Shown: piece by piece, positions 23,636-35,800 of the stretch
Layout: each line of letters opens with the position of its first letter
Position numbering within the stretch: position 1 is the first letter of the stretch
Source: Bidens hawaiensis
Lineage: Eukaryota > Streptophyta > Magnoliopsida > Asterales > Asteraceae
Direction: 5' to 3'
Assembly: GCA_021521415.1 (NCBI GenBank)
Contig: JAIQDT010004244.1
Coordinates: 114,687-178,686 of the forward strand
DNA: 64,000 nt
The notes under the pieces: model-generated
Seen by the model: the letters and a program-made list of their open reading frames with translations, nothing else
Database searches by the model: none
What the model was told of the DNA's origin: nothing
Translations under genes and position numbers: made by a program

Positions 23636-24315
23636 CACAAGGCATAAGGATATATTATCCTTAAGCTGTGTTATTTTAGTTCATAATAAGTCTTAAAAAC
23701 ATATTTTCTAAAAATATATATAATCCTTAAAATATTTTATAATCAGGATACATGATCCCCAAGATGCTTTATTAAAAGTCTTAAAGATATATTTTATGGA
23801 AATATAATCCTCAAAATATTCAAGAAGTATGTTTTCAGGATACATTATCCTCGAAGTATCTTATTTCAAAAAATTGAAGATATGTCATATTCCAATTAAA
23901 ACTTATTCAGATAAGTTATCTAAAAATAACATACATATAGAACACAATGCTTAAAGCCAAAAGATTATGTTATTACTAATCATAAATGCAGGAAAATAAA
24001 AAGGCAACATCCGGGTTTCGTCTTGAAAAACCAAGATCCCTCCACCTGAATATTGCTAGATGTCCAAAAGCCAGGATAACACAGGTTTCGTCTTGAAAAA
24101 CCAAGATCCCTCCACCCGTGTATCCTATTATCCTAAGCATAATTGTTTAAAGACAGAAAGTAAAGTGTTCAGCCATCATTACAAACCAAACCACAAACAA
24201 AGATACTTAAAAAATTGGGTTCAGACCTTGTCTTTTCCGCCTTCATCACCCAGTTGTGCCTCATCACCAACCTCCTTCACCGCATCCTTGATCGCCACCT
24301 CCAAAACCTCATCCG
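23636..24315 (+). other. Spacer of element A, second part
   Basis: AT-rich with repeated AGGATA/TATCC words. A 33-bp direct repeat (GGTTTCGTCTTGAAAAACC...) occurs at about 24015 and 24084. No protein-coding frame is supported before the antisense gene that ends at 24316. Confidence 0.6.
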
Positions 24316-25815
24316 CTATCTTCTCTGCACCACTCGGACCTGCTTCTCCACTATTTCACCATTGAGCTCAGCAAAAACTTTATCCCAAGCAGCCACATCC
24401 CAGAAAGGAGTCTCAACACCAGCATCCTTGGCCTCCTTAGCCATCTTGAGGCGAGATTGGAAGATCGAAATCGCTGCGGATTTCTTGGCTCCCTCAGCAA
24501 CCTCTTGGATCCTTGTTAGAGCACTTGCCTCTTGGTGGACCAACTCCCTCCTGGCCAGTGCGAGCTCTTGTTTCAGGTCCTTGTTCTCCTTGTTCTTCTT
24601 CTCGAGAAGATTGGTCTTCGCAGCTCCAATCTTCAACATCTCGGCGATACGGGTGTTGGCATCAAGGAGCTCAAGATGAAGGTCGTAGAATTTGGAGGAT
24701 AACAGCCCCAGTCCCTGTTCAAAATAAATTATTTTCAACATACTATATCTTCAGGATATAAGGATATGATTATAAAGACTTACCTGGTTGAACTCAAGAT
24801 CACATGTCGGTGAAGAGTCGGAGGCTCCTGGGTTTTCCTCTTTTTTGAACCCTTGGCACGGCTGCTTTCGGGTTTTGGATGGGGAAGGGGAGTGGCTTCC
24901 TTCTTTCTGGTGCTACGGGTGGAGACCATGCTGTCAATGTCGTCTAAAACGAAAACTGAGTCTGATTTACCTACGAAAATACAGGTTAGTATCCCTAATC
25001 CTTAAATTTTCTACTAACATATAGATGTTTCTTACAAGACATAACGGAGCCTGCTGACGGCGATGGCTCTTGGAGGCGTGACTGGAAGTGAGAGGTTCTT
25101 TCCTCCTCGTTAATAAGGTAGAAAGAGTTCAGCTTGCTCTCGGTCTCTTTGTTGGGAGCGGCAATCTCAAAGAACTTCAAAGCTGCAAAAGACAAAACAA
25201 AGCATATCAGTTGCAGGCAGATTAGCTTACGACTTCAAGATAAGGTATCCTACTTTTGGAAACCCAGAGATAAGGAAGAGAATCAAAGTGAGGAAGGGAA
25301 TCTCTCCTAACAAAAAAGAACTGTCTCTTCCACTGGTCATTATTCTGGGTGTTTCTCAAGATGAGTGGGGTTCGGCCGGATTTGGTTTTGAGAAGGTATC
25401 TTGAGGATCCATGGTTGCGAAGGTCATACACAGAAGCAAGCTCAGAAAGGGAGAAATCAATGGCACGTTCGGCGATTAATCTTTCAAATACAAACAAAGT
25501 CCTCCAAACCATGGGCATAGTTTGGGCAAAGCTAAGTCCGGTTCTGATAAAGAAATCGGTGGTTAAGGCCGGGAAAGGGTAAGAGAAGCCGATTTTAAAC
25601 GGCAAATATGGAAAGCAAATCCAGGTTTTTGAAACAAGATCAGAAGAAATGGTGGCATCTAAGGGTCTAAAAACAGTTCCCGGAGGGAAACAACCCCGAG
25701 ACTGTAGATTAGTAATGTCAGTGTTGCCAAGGGTACATATTTCACTCGCAGGGCTTGCCAGGAGATTTTGTGACACAAAATCTTCAATACCAGAGTTGTG
25801 AAGTTTTGGATTCAT
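24316..25815 (-). pseudogene. Antisense gene of element A (Transposase_28-like plus coiled coil), near intact
   Basis: Opposite to A gag-pol. Exon 1 runs 25815-25254 from an ATG (MNPKLHNSGIEDF) and has the domain with YPFPALTTDFFIRTGL, MPMVWRTL and WKRQFFFV. Exon 2 is 25182-25036, exon 3 is 24970-24784, exon 4 is 24714-24316. The GT-AG borders agree in phase except at exon 3, where a one-base shift near the T-run at 24840-24846 is needed to join exon 4 (GLGLLSSKFYDLHLELLDAN). Exon 4 is a lysine/glutamate-rich coiled coil. A TATA-like TTTATATTTAT lies about 85 nt upstream. The family call (Pfam Transposase_28) is by recognition, and the function is unknown. Confidence 0.75.
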
Positions 25816-26020
25816 GATTAAAGAAGATGAAGATAAGAGAAATTAAGAAAATTACCTATGAAGACGATCGACTGATTTGGGAAATATTTATCTTGGATAA
25901 ATATAAAGATATCCAGGGGTTTGATATGGTCACAGATGGTTGACACGTGCAATAAGATCCTTCATGCATGCATAATTCAAAATTCAAAAATTTACAGTTG
26001 TATCCCACTTTGACAGCCGT

Positions 26021-26036
26021 AAATTTTGGGGACAAT
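26021..26036 (+). promoter_or_regulatory. Polypurine tract of element A
   Basis: AAATTTTGGGGACAAT precedes the right LTR, in the expected position for plus-strand priming. Confidence 0.7.
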
Positions 26037-26615
26037 TGTTAGGGCTCGGTATCCTAAGCAAGCAGTATGTTCAGGATAAATTCAGGATATGGTATCCTCC
26101 AAGGTAACAGGTATCTTAAATATATTGTATAATTAATTTATTGTCCACTGTCTTTCCTTGTTTACCAGGTCAAGAAACTAATCAAGATTTCCTGAAGACT
26201 CGGACTTGCTGTTAATAGGACGTGGCCAAAAAGGAAAACGTGCTTAATGGGGGAATTAACGGCTAATTGGATTTAGTCTTTTATTTCCTAAATTGTAGGC
26301 ATTATTGTTAGCTTCTTTTTGTTATAAATAAAGCAACATTCGGATCATAACACACACACTTAGCACACGAGACTTACTAGTACTCGCACTCTGTAATCAC
26401 GATCCAGTTTGAGCTCCACCACTTGTAATCGATTTTCGTTATTAATAAACTGGTGGTGATACCGGTGTTTTTTTTTTGTTACCTTGGGATAACGGGTTTT
26501 TTTCCTCGTAACAAATCTCTGTGTTCTAGCATTTTTACATTCATTTCAAGCAAGCACTTAGTCCCATTTACTAATTTGGTTACAAAATCACCTTTGTTAA
26601 TTTTTGACCAAAACA
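26037..26615 (+). repeat. Element A 3' LTR
   Basis: 579 bp, TGTTAGGG...AAAACA, with TATAAATA at 26323-26330. It is more diverged from its partner at 1278 than the B pair is, consistent with A being older than B. Confidence 0.92.
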
Positions 26616-27133
26616 ATATATATATAGGTGTGGGATCAACTAATCAAGTGAAAACCCTTCTTAGGGAGAAAACTTAAAAACTCCTAAAAAACTATTTTTA
26701 ACTTTTTATTAAAATTTTTTTTGAAGTTTCTTTTTTATCCATTATTCTTATATGTTGTTATTGGTTAAAAAAAAAAACACCTTGTCGGTAACCTCATCGG
26801 TATAGTGCACATGTGTAATAGTGTGCATTGCATATATGCAAAAGTGTTGTATTGCATAGAATAGAACATTATTGCAGATATTTGATATACACTATTATAT
26901 ATATGCAATATAAGACTAATACGCACATCGAATACACATTAGTACGTATGTGTAATACAACATTAACGCACATGTGCACTAAATCGATTTTTATTTTATT
27001 ATTATTTTTCTTTTCATATAATACAACACTACTATACACATACAATACACAAATATTGAATATATGTAATTAAACACTATTAAACTTAAAAATGCATAGT
27101 AATACGCATATGTAATATAACCGTATCGCACAG

Positions 27134-27252
27134 TACTACGTATGTGTAATACAACCGTATCGCACAATAATACGTATGTGTAATACAATGTTGAGTGAAG
27201 TTGTTGCCATACGTATTACTGTGCGATACGGTTGTATTACACATGCGTATTA
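27134..27252. repeat. Inverted repeat (hairpin)
   Basis: Arms 27134-27178 and 27208-27252, about 45 bp each with around three mismatches, separated by 29 bp. The shared core is GTAATACAACCGTATCGCAC. Probably part of a MITE. Confidence 0.85.
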
Positions 27253-27419
27253 CTATGTATTCGGGTCATGGATCGGCTCATAATTGGCTCGATCTTGGGC
27301 TCGTTTAACTCCTAAATCCAGCTTGAGCCTCTAGCTGAGCTGCCTCGTTTATTTCGAGCTCGGGCTCGAACCTACCCTGGCTCAACTTGTGAACAACCCT
27401 ACCCTGAGAACAAACTATC

Positions 27420-27560
27420 CAACACTGCTTTTATCAATGTTAACCTCCAACAGAGATATTATGTTTTTGCTTTCCATCTAGATAATATTGTACCAATGTT
27501 ATCAAAAACCGGTTTCCAATTGTTTGTCAATCTCATATTCACACCTATTAGTAAATCAGT
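27420..27560 (-). pseudogene. LINE reverse transcriptase scrap
   Basis: The - strand reads fragments like NMRLTNNWKPVFDNI, LSRWKAKT and RLTLIKAVL with frame breaks. These match the better-preserved LINE fragment at 32221-32571. Confidence 0.65.
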
Positions 27561-27727
27561 ATTCAAATAACATATATACTCATTCCTTTTATGTGTAAAC
27601 AACATCGATCATCTCTCATTACACTCAATCTCTTCTTATTTCCCATTACCTTCTCCTTGTCTGGTTGCTTGCTTGCTTTAAGTGAGTGCTCGTTTAATAA
27701 TATATATTAATATTAATTATCATTTTA

Positions 27728-28177
27728 GAGGGGCAACTTCATAGAATAGTAACCAACTTTCAAAAGTGTTCCAATTAGGTCACTTAACTTTAAAAAGTGT
27801 TTCAATTAGGTCACTCAACTTTCGTGTTTGATTAAATTAAAAGTTTTAACATGTTTTTTTAACCAATTTCTTTTCTGTTTCACATAGGAAATCTTTTTAT
27901 CTGTTTTTTGAAGTTGACGTTGAGTGGCGACGTGAATTTTATTTTTTATTTTTAAATTTTAATATAATTAACGTTTTTTAAAAAATTTTAAATTTAACTA
28001 CATATATTGCAAATTCCGACACCCACATCTTATCATCCATTTCTTTCTTGACGTACACAAAAATCGGTGAGACTTGATTTGAAGATTTAGTGACCCAATT
28101 TGGAAAAAAATATGAATCAGTGACCTAATTGGAACACTTTTGAAAGTTGGTTACTATTCTATAAGATTTTCCCCTTT
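27728..28177. mobile_element. MITE with about 55-bp terminal inverted repeats
   Basis: The left end carries ATAGAATAGTAACCAACTTT then CAAAAGTGTTCCAATTAGGTC. The right end is the reverse complement of the same. The outer ends (GGGGCAAC.. and ..TTTTCCCC) are less similar. About 450 bp, non-coding. A target duplication was not resolved. A diverged related piece lies at 42575-42640. Confidence 0.8.
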
Positions 28178-30181
28178 AATAACTATAATAAATATCTAAT
28201 AGTTTACAAGGTAACAAAATATAGTAGTCCAATATGAAAGCCAAACATAATACATATATAAATGAGAGAAATGATATTACGTAATATCGTAGTGTAATGT
28301 TCGTATTAAGTGTATTTAGTATAGGTTTCATAACATTAAACAATTAATTTAATTGAATGGCTAAGGAGAATAATATATTTTTTTAAATGTTTTGCAATTT
28401 TTTAGTCTCTTTTTAAATTAGTTTTCTTCTTTTTTTTAAATGACCAACAAAAAAACTTTTCACTAATCACCAAACGGTTTAGCAAGAAACTAACTAACCG
28501 GGCACATATAACAACCACATGATGGTATTTACAATTAGCAACACGTAACAAGCAATCAAAAAATTAAGGAATCCGTCCGACTAAAATATAACCCTTACAA
28601 ATTGAAAGCCCGTCACTTGTATCACATTATTTCCTCCCTTCTTGATCTATGTCGAACCCCATAAATACCCCAAAGCCAATTTAGACCGTCCATCAAAGTA
28701 TTAAGATTCATCGGTTTCCGTTAAATACAGCGTCACCTAGTAATCCATAGACACCATAGTGTGACGAGACAAACGACACGGAATTCCAATATACATATCT
28801 CGAGTACGAAATGTGAAGGTGAAACTTTTGCATGTGATATTACATGCCAAACTAATTGAGCAAACCCAAATGATATAAATATATGATGCGCCAAACCCAA
28901 ATGATATAAATATATGTTGCGCCGACTCCTCCAATATTAGCTGATTTATATTACTTGTAATATTTCGCAAAACAGAGACATGATTAAATTTTTTGCCATA
29001 TTTTGAGGGGTTATCGATATAATAATAGTAGATATTTACATTCATACACTGATACACACTCATGAGTTGGCAATATGTCACCCATCTTACTATACTATAA
29101 AGCAATATATGGTAATTACATGGCATTCAACTAGCATGTCTGCATAGACTTCTAACTCATCAATTTTTTATTTATATAATTTCAACATGTTAATTTGAAC
29201 ATTAATTTTAAACATTAACTCCTAAGTTGAAAAAAGTTTCAAAATAAATTGTTATAATCATCATTTGTTAAGTAATAAAGATAATTAATTGTTTTCATTG
29301 TTATTTTTTTAATTTTGAGACTTTGTTATTTTTTTTAGGATTTTGGGAAATTATTTATGATCGTTTGGACTGGATACATAGATGTTTGGATTGAAATGTA
29401 GGTTTAAGTCACGAGGTTTGGATTATATTGTTGCTTTATTAAATGCACGGTTTAATAAAAATTATAATAATATCTTATTGTTATATTTATATTTTCCGTC
29501 TGTGTGTACGATCTAACCTTGTAGTGAAAATAAAATAAAAACAAAAACATAAGAAAAAATGGAGGGTCAAGATTTTATCCATATTATTTTATTAATAGTA
29601 AAGGTCATATGGCAATCGCAATACTACCAATCCATAATATTTAACTAATACTAAAGGGCTTATAGCAGTATTACCAATCCATGTTAAAACTAAAGGGCTT
29701 AGCTGTAAAAAAAAGTAAAAATTTTGTAAGCTCACACTCAAAATAAAGCAATACTCATATATAGTTGTTTGTCGAAGATTGATATAAAAATGGCATTTTA
29801 TTTATCATATTATTATATAGACCGGACTTGTTCTTTTAACATCCATCACATGTGTTTTTATAGTTTTAAAATGCTTTGCCATTACCTATAACTCTATAAG
29901 TTTGTTTAATTATCTTTACAAATTTGAAGTAAACTTCATTCATACACCATTTCCTTAAATAACATTCATACTTAAATATAGGTAATAGTTAATAATAACA
30001 AGTTTATATGGTTTGGGTAAATTAGGGTATAGAATGCTGTGTGGGTTCTGTTAGGGATATATAATTAATTAGTGTGCGTGTAGGATTCAATAGAGATGGT
30101 TAAGAAATTGCGTGAACATGTTGACAAACAAAATTTATTAACGACAAGATGCTTAATAGAGGGATAAAGCCACATATAAAT
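28178..30181. other. AT-rich intergenic DNA, no gene seen
   Basis: No domain-bearing frame. A short direct repeat (about 30 bp with AAACCCAAATGATATAAATA) occurs at about 28864 and 28893. Segment 30070-30140 (GTGTAGGATTCAATAGAGATGG) recurs at about 32125-32190, hinting at a shared LINE 3' region. Confidence 0.5.
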
Positions 30182-30959
30182 CCATCACCTGCAAAAGCTT
30201 GACACCATATTAAACAAAAAATATTTCCTTACAAAATCTAATTATCATATTAAATCATTTATCTTTTATTTAAAAAAATAAAGCCACATATAAATCCATA
30301 ATATATCGCTTTATAAATCAGTAACAAGACTTTTGTTAATCGCATTGCATTGCTACCCAGGACTGCTTTCCATTTAGATATAATCTTGTATTGAACCTAA
30401 TAATAATCACTAGCAATTTAACGTAAATCTTTTGTTTAGCTAAAATTTTACCTTTTATTTACTTTTACTTTGTTCATTTATTTATTTGACTTTTGAAAAA
30501 AAATGATCAGATAACAAATTCTTGTAATCATGGAAATTTAATATCAGGTTTTTTTTGTTGCATATTTGTGGTTTCAAGTTTTAGTTGCTAGTATATCTCA
30601 ATGTCATTATCAACATTTGCCGGTACTATTGTTATTAGGTGTGCATGGTTATTTATGTCGGTTATCGGTTAAAATTGTTTTGGTTATGATTCAGTTTTAG
30701 CAATTAGTTTACTCACCCTAGTTCTTATAGTATATACCAATGGTATTATTATCACCAACATCATTGTATTGTTGTGATAAATGCTTAGTAATGTAATGCG
30801 ATTAACAAAAGTCTTGTCACTGATTTATAAAGCGATATATTATGGATTTATATGTGGCTTTAGTTTTTTAAATAAAAGATAAATGATTTAATATGATAAT
30901 TAGATTTTGTAAGGAAATATTTTTTGTTTAATATGGTGTCAAGCTTTTGCAGGTGATGG
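30182..30959. repeat. Long inverted repeat (foldback), about 172-bp arms
   Basis: The left arm 30182-30353 begins CCATCACCTGCAAAAGCTTG. The right arm 30788-30959 ends with its reverse complement. The match runs through AAATCCATAATATATCGC and GTTAATCGCATTACATT-like sequence. A loop of about 434 bp separates them. The left arm has a small insertion relative to the right. No coding content. Confidence 0.88.
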
Positions 30960-30965
30960 TGAGAA

Positions 30966-31300
30966 TAAGACTATCTCCAATGCTAGCTACATGTGCCCTT
31001 ATGCGTCCTTAACTCTCATGTCATCTGTCGCATAATATCCTTACAAATTCTTAAAAACCTTAATTTTATCTCCAACCCTAAAAATATCTTTACCGTCTTT
31101 AATTTCCACCTCATCACCTATCCATTACACACAACATTAATATAATTTTTTTTTACTTTGGCCACCACACATTTAAAAAGCAACAAAAACAAAGCCCTTG
31201 TGAAAGTGCTTGGTTACTAAGGACTATGTTCTCTAATGGTTAAGAGCAACTAAGGGCTATCAAGGGCATAAATTATCTCATACATTGGAGATGGTCTTAA
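30966..31300. mobile_element. MITE with TIRs (AAGACYATCTCCAATG)
   Basis: The left end AAGACTATCTCCAATG and right end CATTGGAGATGGTCTTA are inverted copies. About 335 bp, non-coding. It resembles a common plant MITE terminus. It abuts the foldback right arm. Confidence 0.8.
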
Positions 31301-31584
31301 GTTTTGATACTAATTTGACATTGATTTCATAAAACAGAGAACAATTAATATTTTTTTTTGCAATATTTTTACATCCATATACAAACTAGTTAGTAGATGT
31401 CATGAACTGGCAACAGATACCATCTCAAACAACCCATGCATACTTAAACATGGTTAACAAGTCCATATGGAGGATGTGAAGTTTACAAATGTTGTCGGGT
31501 TCCTTAGGCATATAAGTGTGCTTGTAGGATTAAATTCTGTGAAGATGTTGCCAAATAATAATAATAATTTGTTTCCCTTCACAT

Positions 31585-31587
<3 letters not shown>

Positions 31588-31622
<35 letters not shown>
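31588..31622. repeat. (AAT)n microsatellite
   Basis: About 11 consecutive AAT/TAA triplets, with a shorter run upstream near 31555. Confidence 0.9.
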
Positions 31623-31639
31623 TTGTTTCCCTCCACATT

Positions 31640-31990
31640 TCATTAAACAAAAAATGATTCGGTTAACGAAGTTGGCCTACACCAAACTTCCCAATCCAAA
31701 GTGTTTTTTTATTCCTCGGTGCTTACCCCATAAAGGGAGCATTCTTTATCATCTGTAATCGCCTTTGAGATCGACCATTGTTTACTTGTAAAGACTCGTT
31801 CATTTCTCCATTTCCAAATTTTCTAAAGCGTCACCACAATAATTGCTTGAATCGCATCTATCTTCTCCTTTGAGAACCGTTGTTTTGTGAGAATTAAAGT
31901 CTAATAACTTTTGAACCAAATCCACATTTTCATCGAAAGACAGTTTGACCCACATACAAATCAACGACCACACCATCCTTGCAAAGCTAC
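31640..31990 (-). pseudogene. LINE C-terminal remnant
   Basis: In broken - strand frames one reads KIWKWRNERVF and TSKQWSISKAITDD, typical of the tail of plant L1-type LINE ORF2 after the reverse transcriptase. Frameshifts and stops are present. It probably belongs with the piece at 32221-32571. Confidence 0.55.
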
Positions 31991-32220
31991 AATTAATTTA
32001 GTAGATAACTTGAGGTTTCATGGTAAATGCCACATAAATCACGTGCATACAACATGTCCTTAAATAGCATTGATACTTAAATATAGTTAACAAGATAATA
32101 GTATGGTTTGGGTATAAAGGGTAGAGAAATTGCGTACGTGTAGGATTCAATAAAAGATGGTTTAAAGAAATTGCATGAACATGTTGCCAAACAAGTTAAA
32201 CAAGAAAAGTTCAGTGTTCA

Positions 32221-32571
32221 CTAAATACAAATTGTATTAAAAAAAAACATATTTATTAACGATAGATACCATAGAGGAGAAAAGATTAATGGCTCCGGGA
32301 ACAAGCTACCTAATACCGCCTTTATCAGTGTTAACCTCCCACCGAATGATAAGGTGTTTGCTTTCCATCTAAATAATTTAGTATCGAACTTATCCAAAGT
32401 CGGTTTCAAATTTTTTGTTAATCTCATATTCGCACCTATCGGTAAGCCAAGACATAGAAAAGTTAACTTACCCGATTTACAATCTAAGAATCGTGCTAAT
32501 CTAAAGACCTCCTCGTTATCTATCTTAATTGTGTGTAAGGTGTTTTTGCTAGTAAGGTTAGCGTAGTCCAA
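32221..32571 (-). pseudogene. LINE (L1-type) reverse transcriptase C-terminal fragment
   Basis: The - strand frame has LARFLDCKSGKLTFLCLGLP, then IGANMRLTKN, KLFRWKANTLSFGGRLTLIK and AVLGSLFPEP, the thumb/post-RT segment of plant non-LTR elements. The catalytic YADD part is absent. The frame then leaves the family after SLFPEP. Confidence 0.85.
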
Positions 32572-32893
32572 AAACTAGGTAGGCACACCTTAGTAGACAT
32601 GCGAGCCTTTTGAAATTGAATCCCCGCCATTCTTGAACAAAGACCGATCATCCACATAGAATATGTGAGATTACCCTATGTGTTCGAATCCCATGGAAAA
32701 ATCCCTCTTTGCATGCTATTTTCATTGCCACGTGTAGAGCTTTCATCATGATAATAAAAGGAAAGGAGACAATGAATCTCTATGTTGTACGCCTTTTTAA
32801 ATGTCAAATTTCAACGTAGGTACCCCATTTAACGTGTGAACTGACACTGCCCGCCACCACCCGACAACCTACCATCACCAAACCAACCTGTTT

Positions 32894-32898
32894 GGTCG
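32894..32898. repeat. Target-site duplication GGTCG
   Basis: GGTCG here and at 36093-36097 flanks the solo LTR exactly. Confidence 0.93.
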
Positions 32899-35800
32899 TG
32901 TGACACCCGAAAAACCCGGTCAACGTCCGAACGACTTTAAGGTTGGATTAATCATACTTGTGTTATACTATTTTTTCCTTTTTTTATTAAATGTGTCGTC
33001 ATTTAATCATACGAGTTGAGCAAAGTCATTTTTGTAATACCACACACAGTAGGTAATTATATGAATTACCCAAACACACGAAACAACCCGGCAAAATATG
33101 AGCACCTAACATTATACACTAAGTCATTTCCTTTGACACCTAGATAATTAGACATCAAATTATAAAACCTAAAGCACTTTATGTGTATAAAAATAACAAA
33201 AACAAAACATAGGAGTGTGTTTACTTGTATATAAAATATATAAAACCCATGTAATGATATATGATATACAAAATAAAATCTATAAACTCTAAAGTCAAAT
33301 AATTGGTTTCAAACACCATCATCTTAAAAATCTTGTACTACACAAACTCCATCATCTAAAAATCTTTCTTTTCCTCTCATGTCGGTCAAAGCATCACAAA
33401 ATTACACCAACTTTAGATTTCTTTTTATTACTTGACACCATAGTCAATCCTTAATATTTCTTGTAATATTACAAAATACATGACATGCATCTATCTTCTT
33501 TATATAGGTCAAACACTTAAATACAAACACCAGGAATCCACCAAGTCAGCATTTTCTTTCTTTTCCTCCTTGATTGTCACCCGATCCCCATCCTTTCACC
33601 CTTCCAATAATTTAAATTTCCTCACTAAACCTCTACCATCACATATTTTGTCTTGGGATATTAGGATACAAACGACATACATCCTCCTTTTTGAATTTAT
33701 TCACACACACACACACTTAAGAGGCAAGAACAAGTTCGATCATTACACACCCCTCCTCTTTGTTTCTCACGACACGGCAAACAACCAGGAACCCAGCCCA
33801 CTCCTTGTATTCACATTTTCAAACTTCAACACTCACTCAATCTTATCCATCAACATATGAAATTGTAAAAAGTTGAACAACCCATGCATGCTTATATAAC
33901 ACTCTTATAAACCAACTCAAGAAATAAAGTAAAACACAAACATCCAACAACAAAGCTCGATCTTTATCCTTCTCCCTTGATTACAATCAGCCACTAAAGG
34001 CACACCCTCTGGTTCTTCTTGTTGGCTGCGGTGCAACCTTCACTGCCCTACACCACCATCAACCGCCATCATCTTCACCTCTCCCCTCTCTTTCAGGGTT
34101 AACCACCAAGCACCACCCTACAACCTCTCTAGTTCTTGGTTCTCTATCTATCTCACCATCTCTCCCTCCCACTCAAAACCAACGCACCAACAAGGTATGG
34201 AACGTTAGATAGTCGAACCGAAGTGGATCCAAACTCAAGTTCTTATCATCTAAATGCATGCATCACCCTTAAGTGAGCATTCTAACCCTATCATTGATTG
34301 ATTCATGCTACAAACGTGTTTACCCAAATAAAAACATGTTAATATACTAAAAGTGTTAATATACTAAAAGGTGTTAAACATACACATTAACAAATTGGTT
34401 CTATGTATAAAGGAAAATGGTGAAGAAGACATATTTGGTAGACTCTTTGTAAAAAGATGTCATATTATTAAGCCAATTGTTGTTTTAAGATGGAAAGCAC
34501 GCATACGATTGTCATTCACAATATCTGGTATTCAAAACGATGAATTTATGTAACGTCTAACTGGCATGCAAACATATGTTATTATTATAACAGCAAATAT
34601 GACAGTTATAAAAAAAATGTAAAACAATGACGATAGAAAAGGAAACGGATTGTATACACGGGTAGATTTCAAAAGAAAAGATAATTATTTAAATAATTAT
34701 ATTAACTTTTTATTTAAAGAAAATCAAATTATTTAAACACAAATCTATTTGAGTTTTATTTAAAGAATTTAACATATGTGTTTTGATTTAAATACTTTAA
34801 CGTTCGTAATGTCACATGAAAATTGAACAAATATAACTAAGTTGGATAAACGACTGGCATAAACCGACCCACAATATAATAATTAGATTATGACCATTCT
34901 TATGTATTTAGGGCAGCACAAGAACCAGATTTAACTAATTCGCTAGGTCACCGGAACAAAATTGCTAGGTGAGTTTCACAACCCCCTTTTTACTGTTATA
35001 CTTCGGGGGAGAAACATACTAAAACCAATTTTTATATATATACACGATCATAAGACCATATGATACTTGAAATATATTATAACCAGATTTATGCAATATA
35101 ACAAAGTTTTATATGAACACAAGACCACAAAATACTGTGTGTTATGTGAGCGTTAGTTATAAGCGCACTAGGCTATCGAAAAATCACTCACTAGGGATCG
35201 AGAGATCATACACTGGGATCGGAAATCATTCACCAGGGATCGAAAGGTCATTCACTTAGGGATCATAGGATCATTCTCTAGGGGATCATCGAGATCATTC
35301 GCATTTTAACCATTAGCTACGGCTTAGCCTGATATTATATGAATAGGATTAATGAGATAACTCCCTCAGATCATGGTTGGCCACTTAAATCAAATCACCG
35401 ATACTTATTATCAAGAAAGTAGCATAAAAGTATATAGCATATATGATTTATAGGTCAGGTGTTGGATATAGGCTCATATAATAAGATACTCGTAGACCAA
35501 GCTAGATGTATGAGGATTGAATCATACTTATCGCAAGATCGTTACTGTTACTGAAGTTTTTAGGGAAACGATTAGTTGTTACGACCCCTAAATTATTATT
35601 GTTACTGATCATTATTAAGGGAAAATGCTTTCTAAATATGGTCTTTGAAATATCTGTTATAGTTTTAAGAAAAACGTATTTCTATCTATGGACAAAGTAT
35701 TCCTGCTAACGTTTTCAATAAGATTGTTTTCGTATTATGAACACATAAACCTTTTTATTATTTTCTTGGAAAACTGTTTTACATTACGACTATAAAACCT

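Larger units (their letters stand above)
1278..26615 (+). mobile_element. Element A: Tat-type Ty3/gypsy retrotransposon, heavily nested
   Basis: Bounded by two direct LTRs (1278-1869 and 26037-26615), both starting TGTTAGGG and ending AAAACA, with 5-bp ATATA on each side (1273-1277 and 26616-26620). The TSD is weak evidence because the target is a TA repeat. A PBS follows the left LTR and a purine-rich tract precedes the right one. Domain order is gag, protease, RT, RNase H, integrase, then an antisense gene, which is the plan of the Tat lineage. Three insertions interrupt it (2075-11842, 12473-14083, 19903-23630). Removing them and their TSDs leaves about 10.2 kb. Many stops and frameshifts show that it is dead. 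Confidence 0.9.
26627..27727. other. AT-rich repeat region with MITE-like palindromes
   Basis: No gene seen. A MITE-like block holds alternating words such as ATGTGTAATACAAC and GTATCGCAC. It contains the hairpin at 27134-27252 and a LINE scrap at 27420-27560. Confidence 0.5.

Noticed and set aside
33480..33860. 126-codon frame in the solo LTR
   Set aside because: Low-complexity Ser/Phe/His composition, contains a CACACA run, lies wholly within an LTR, no homology recognised.
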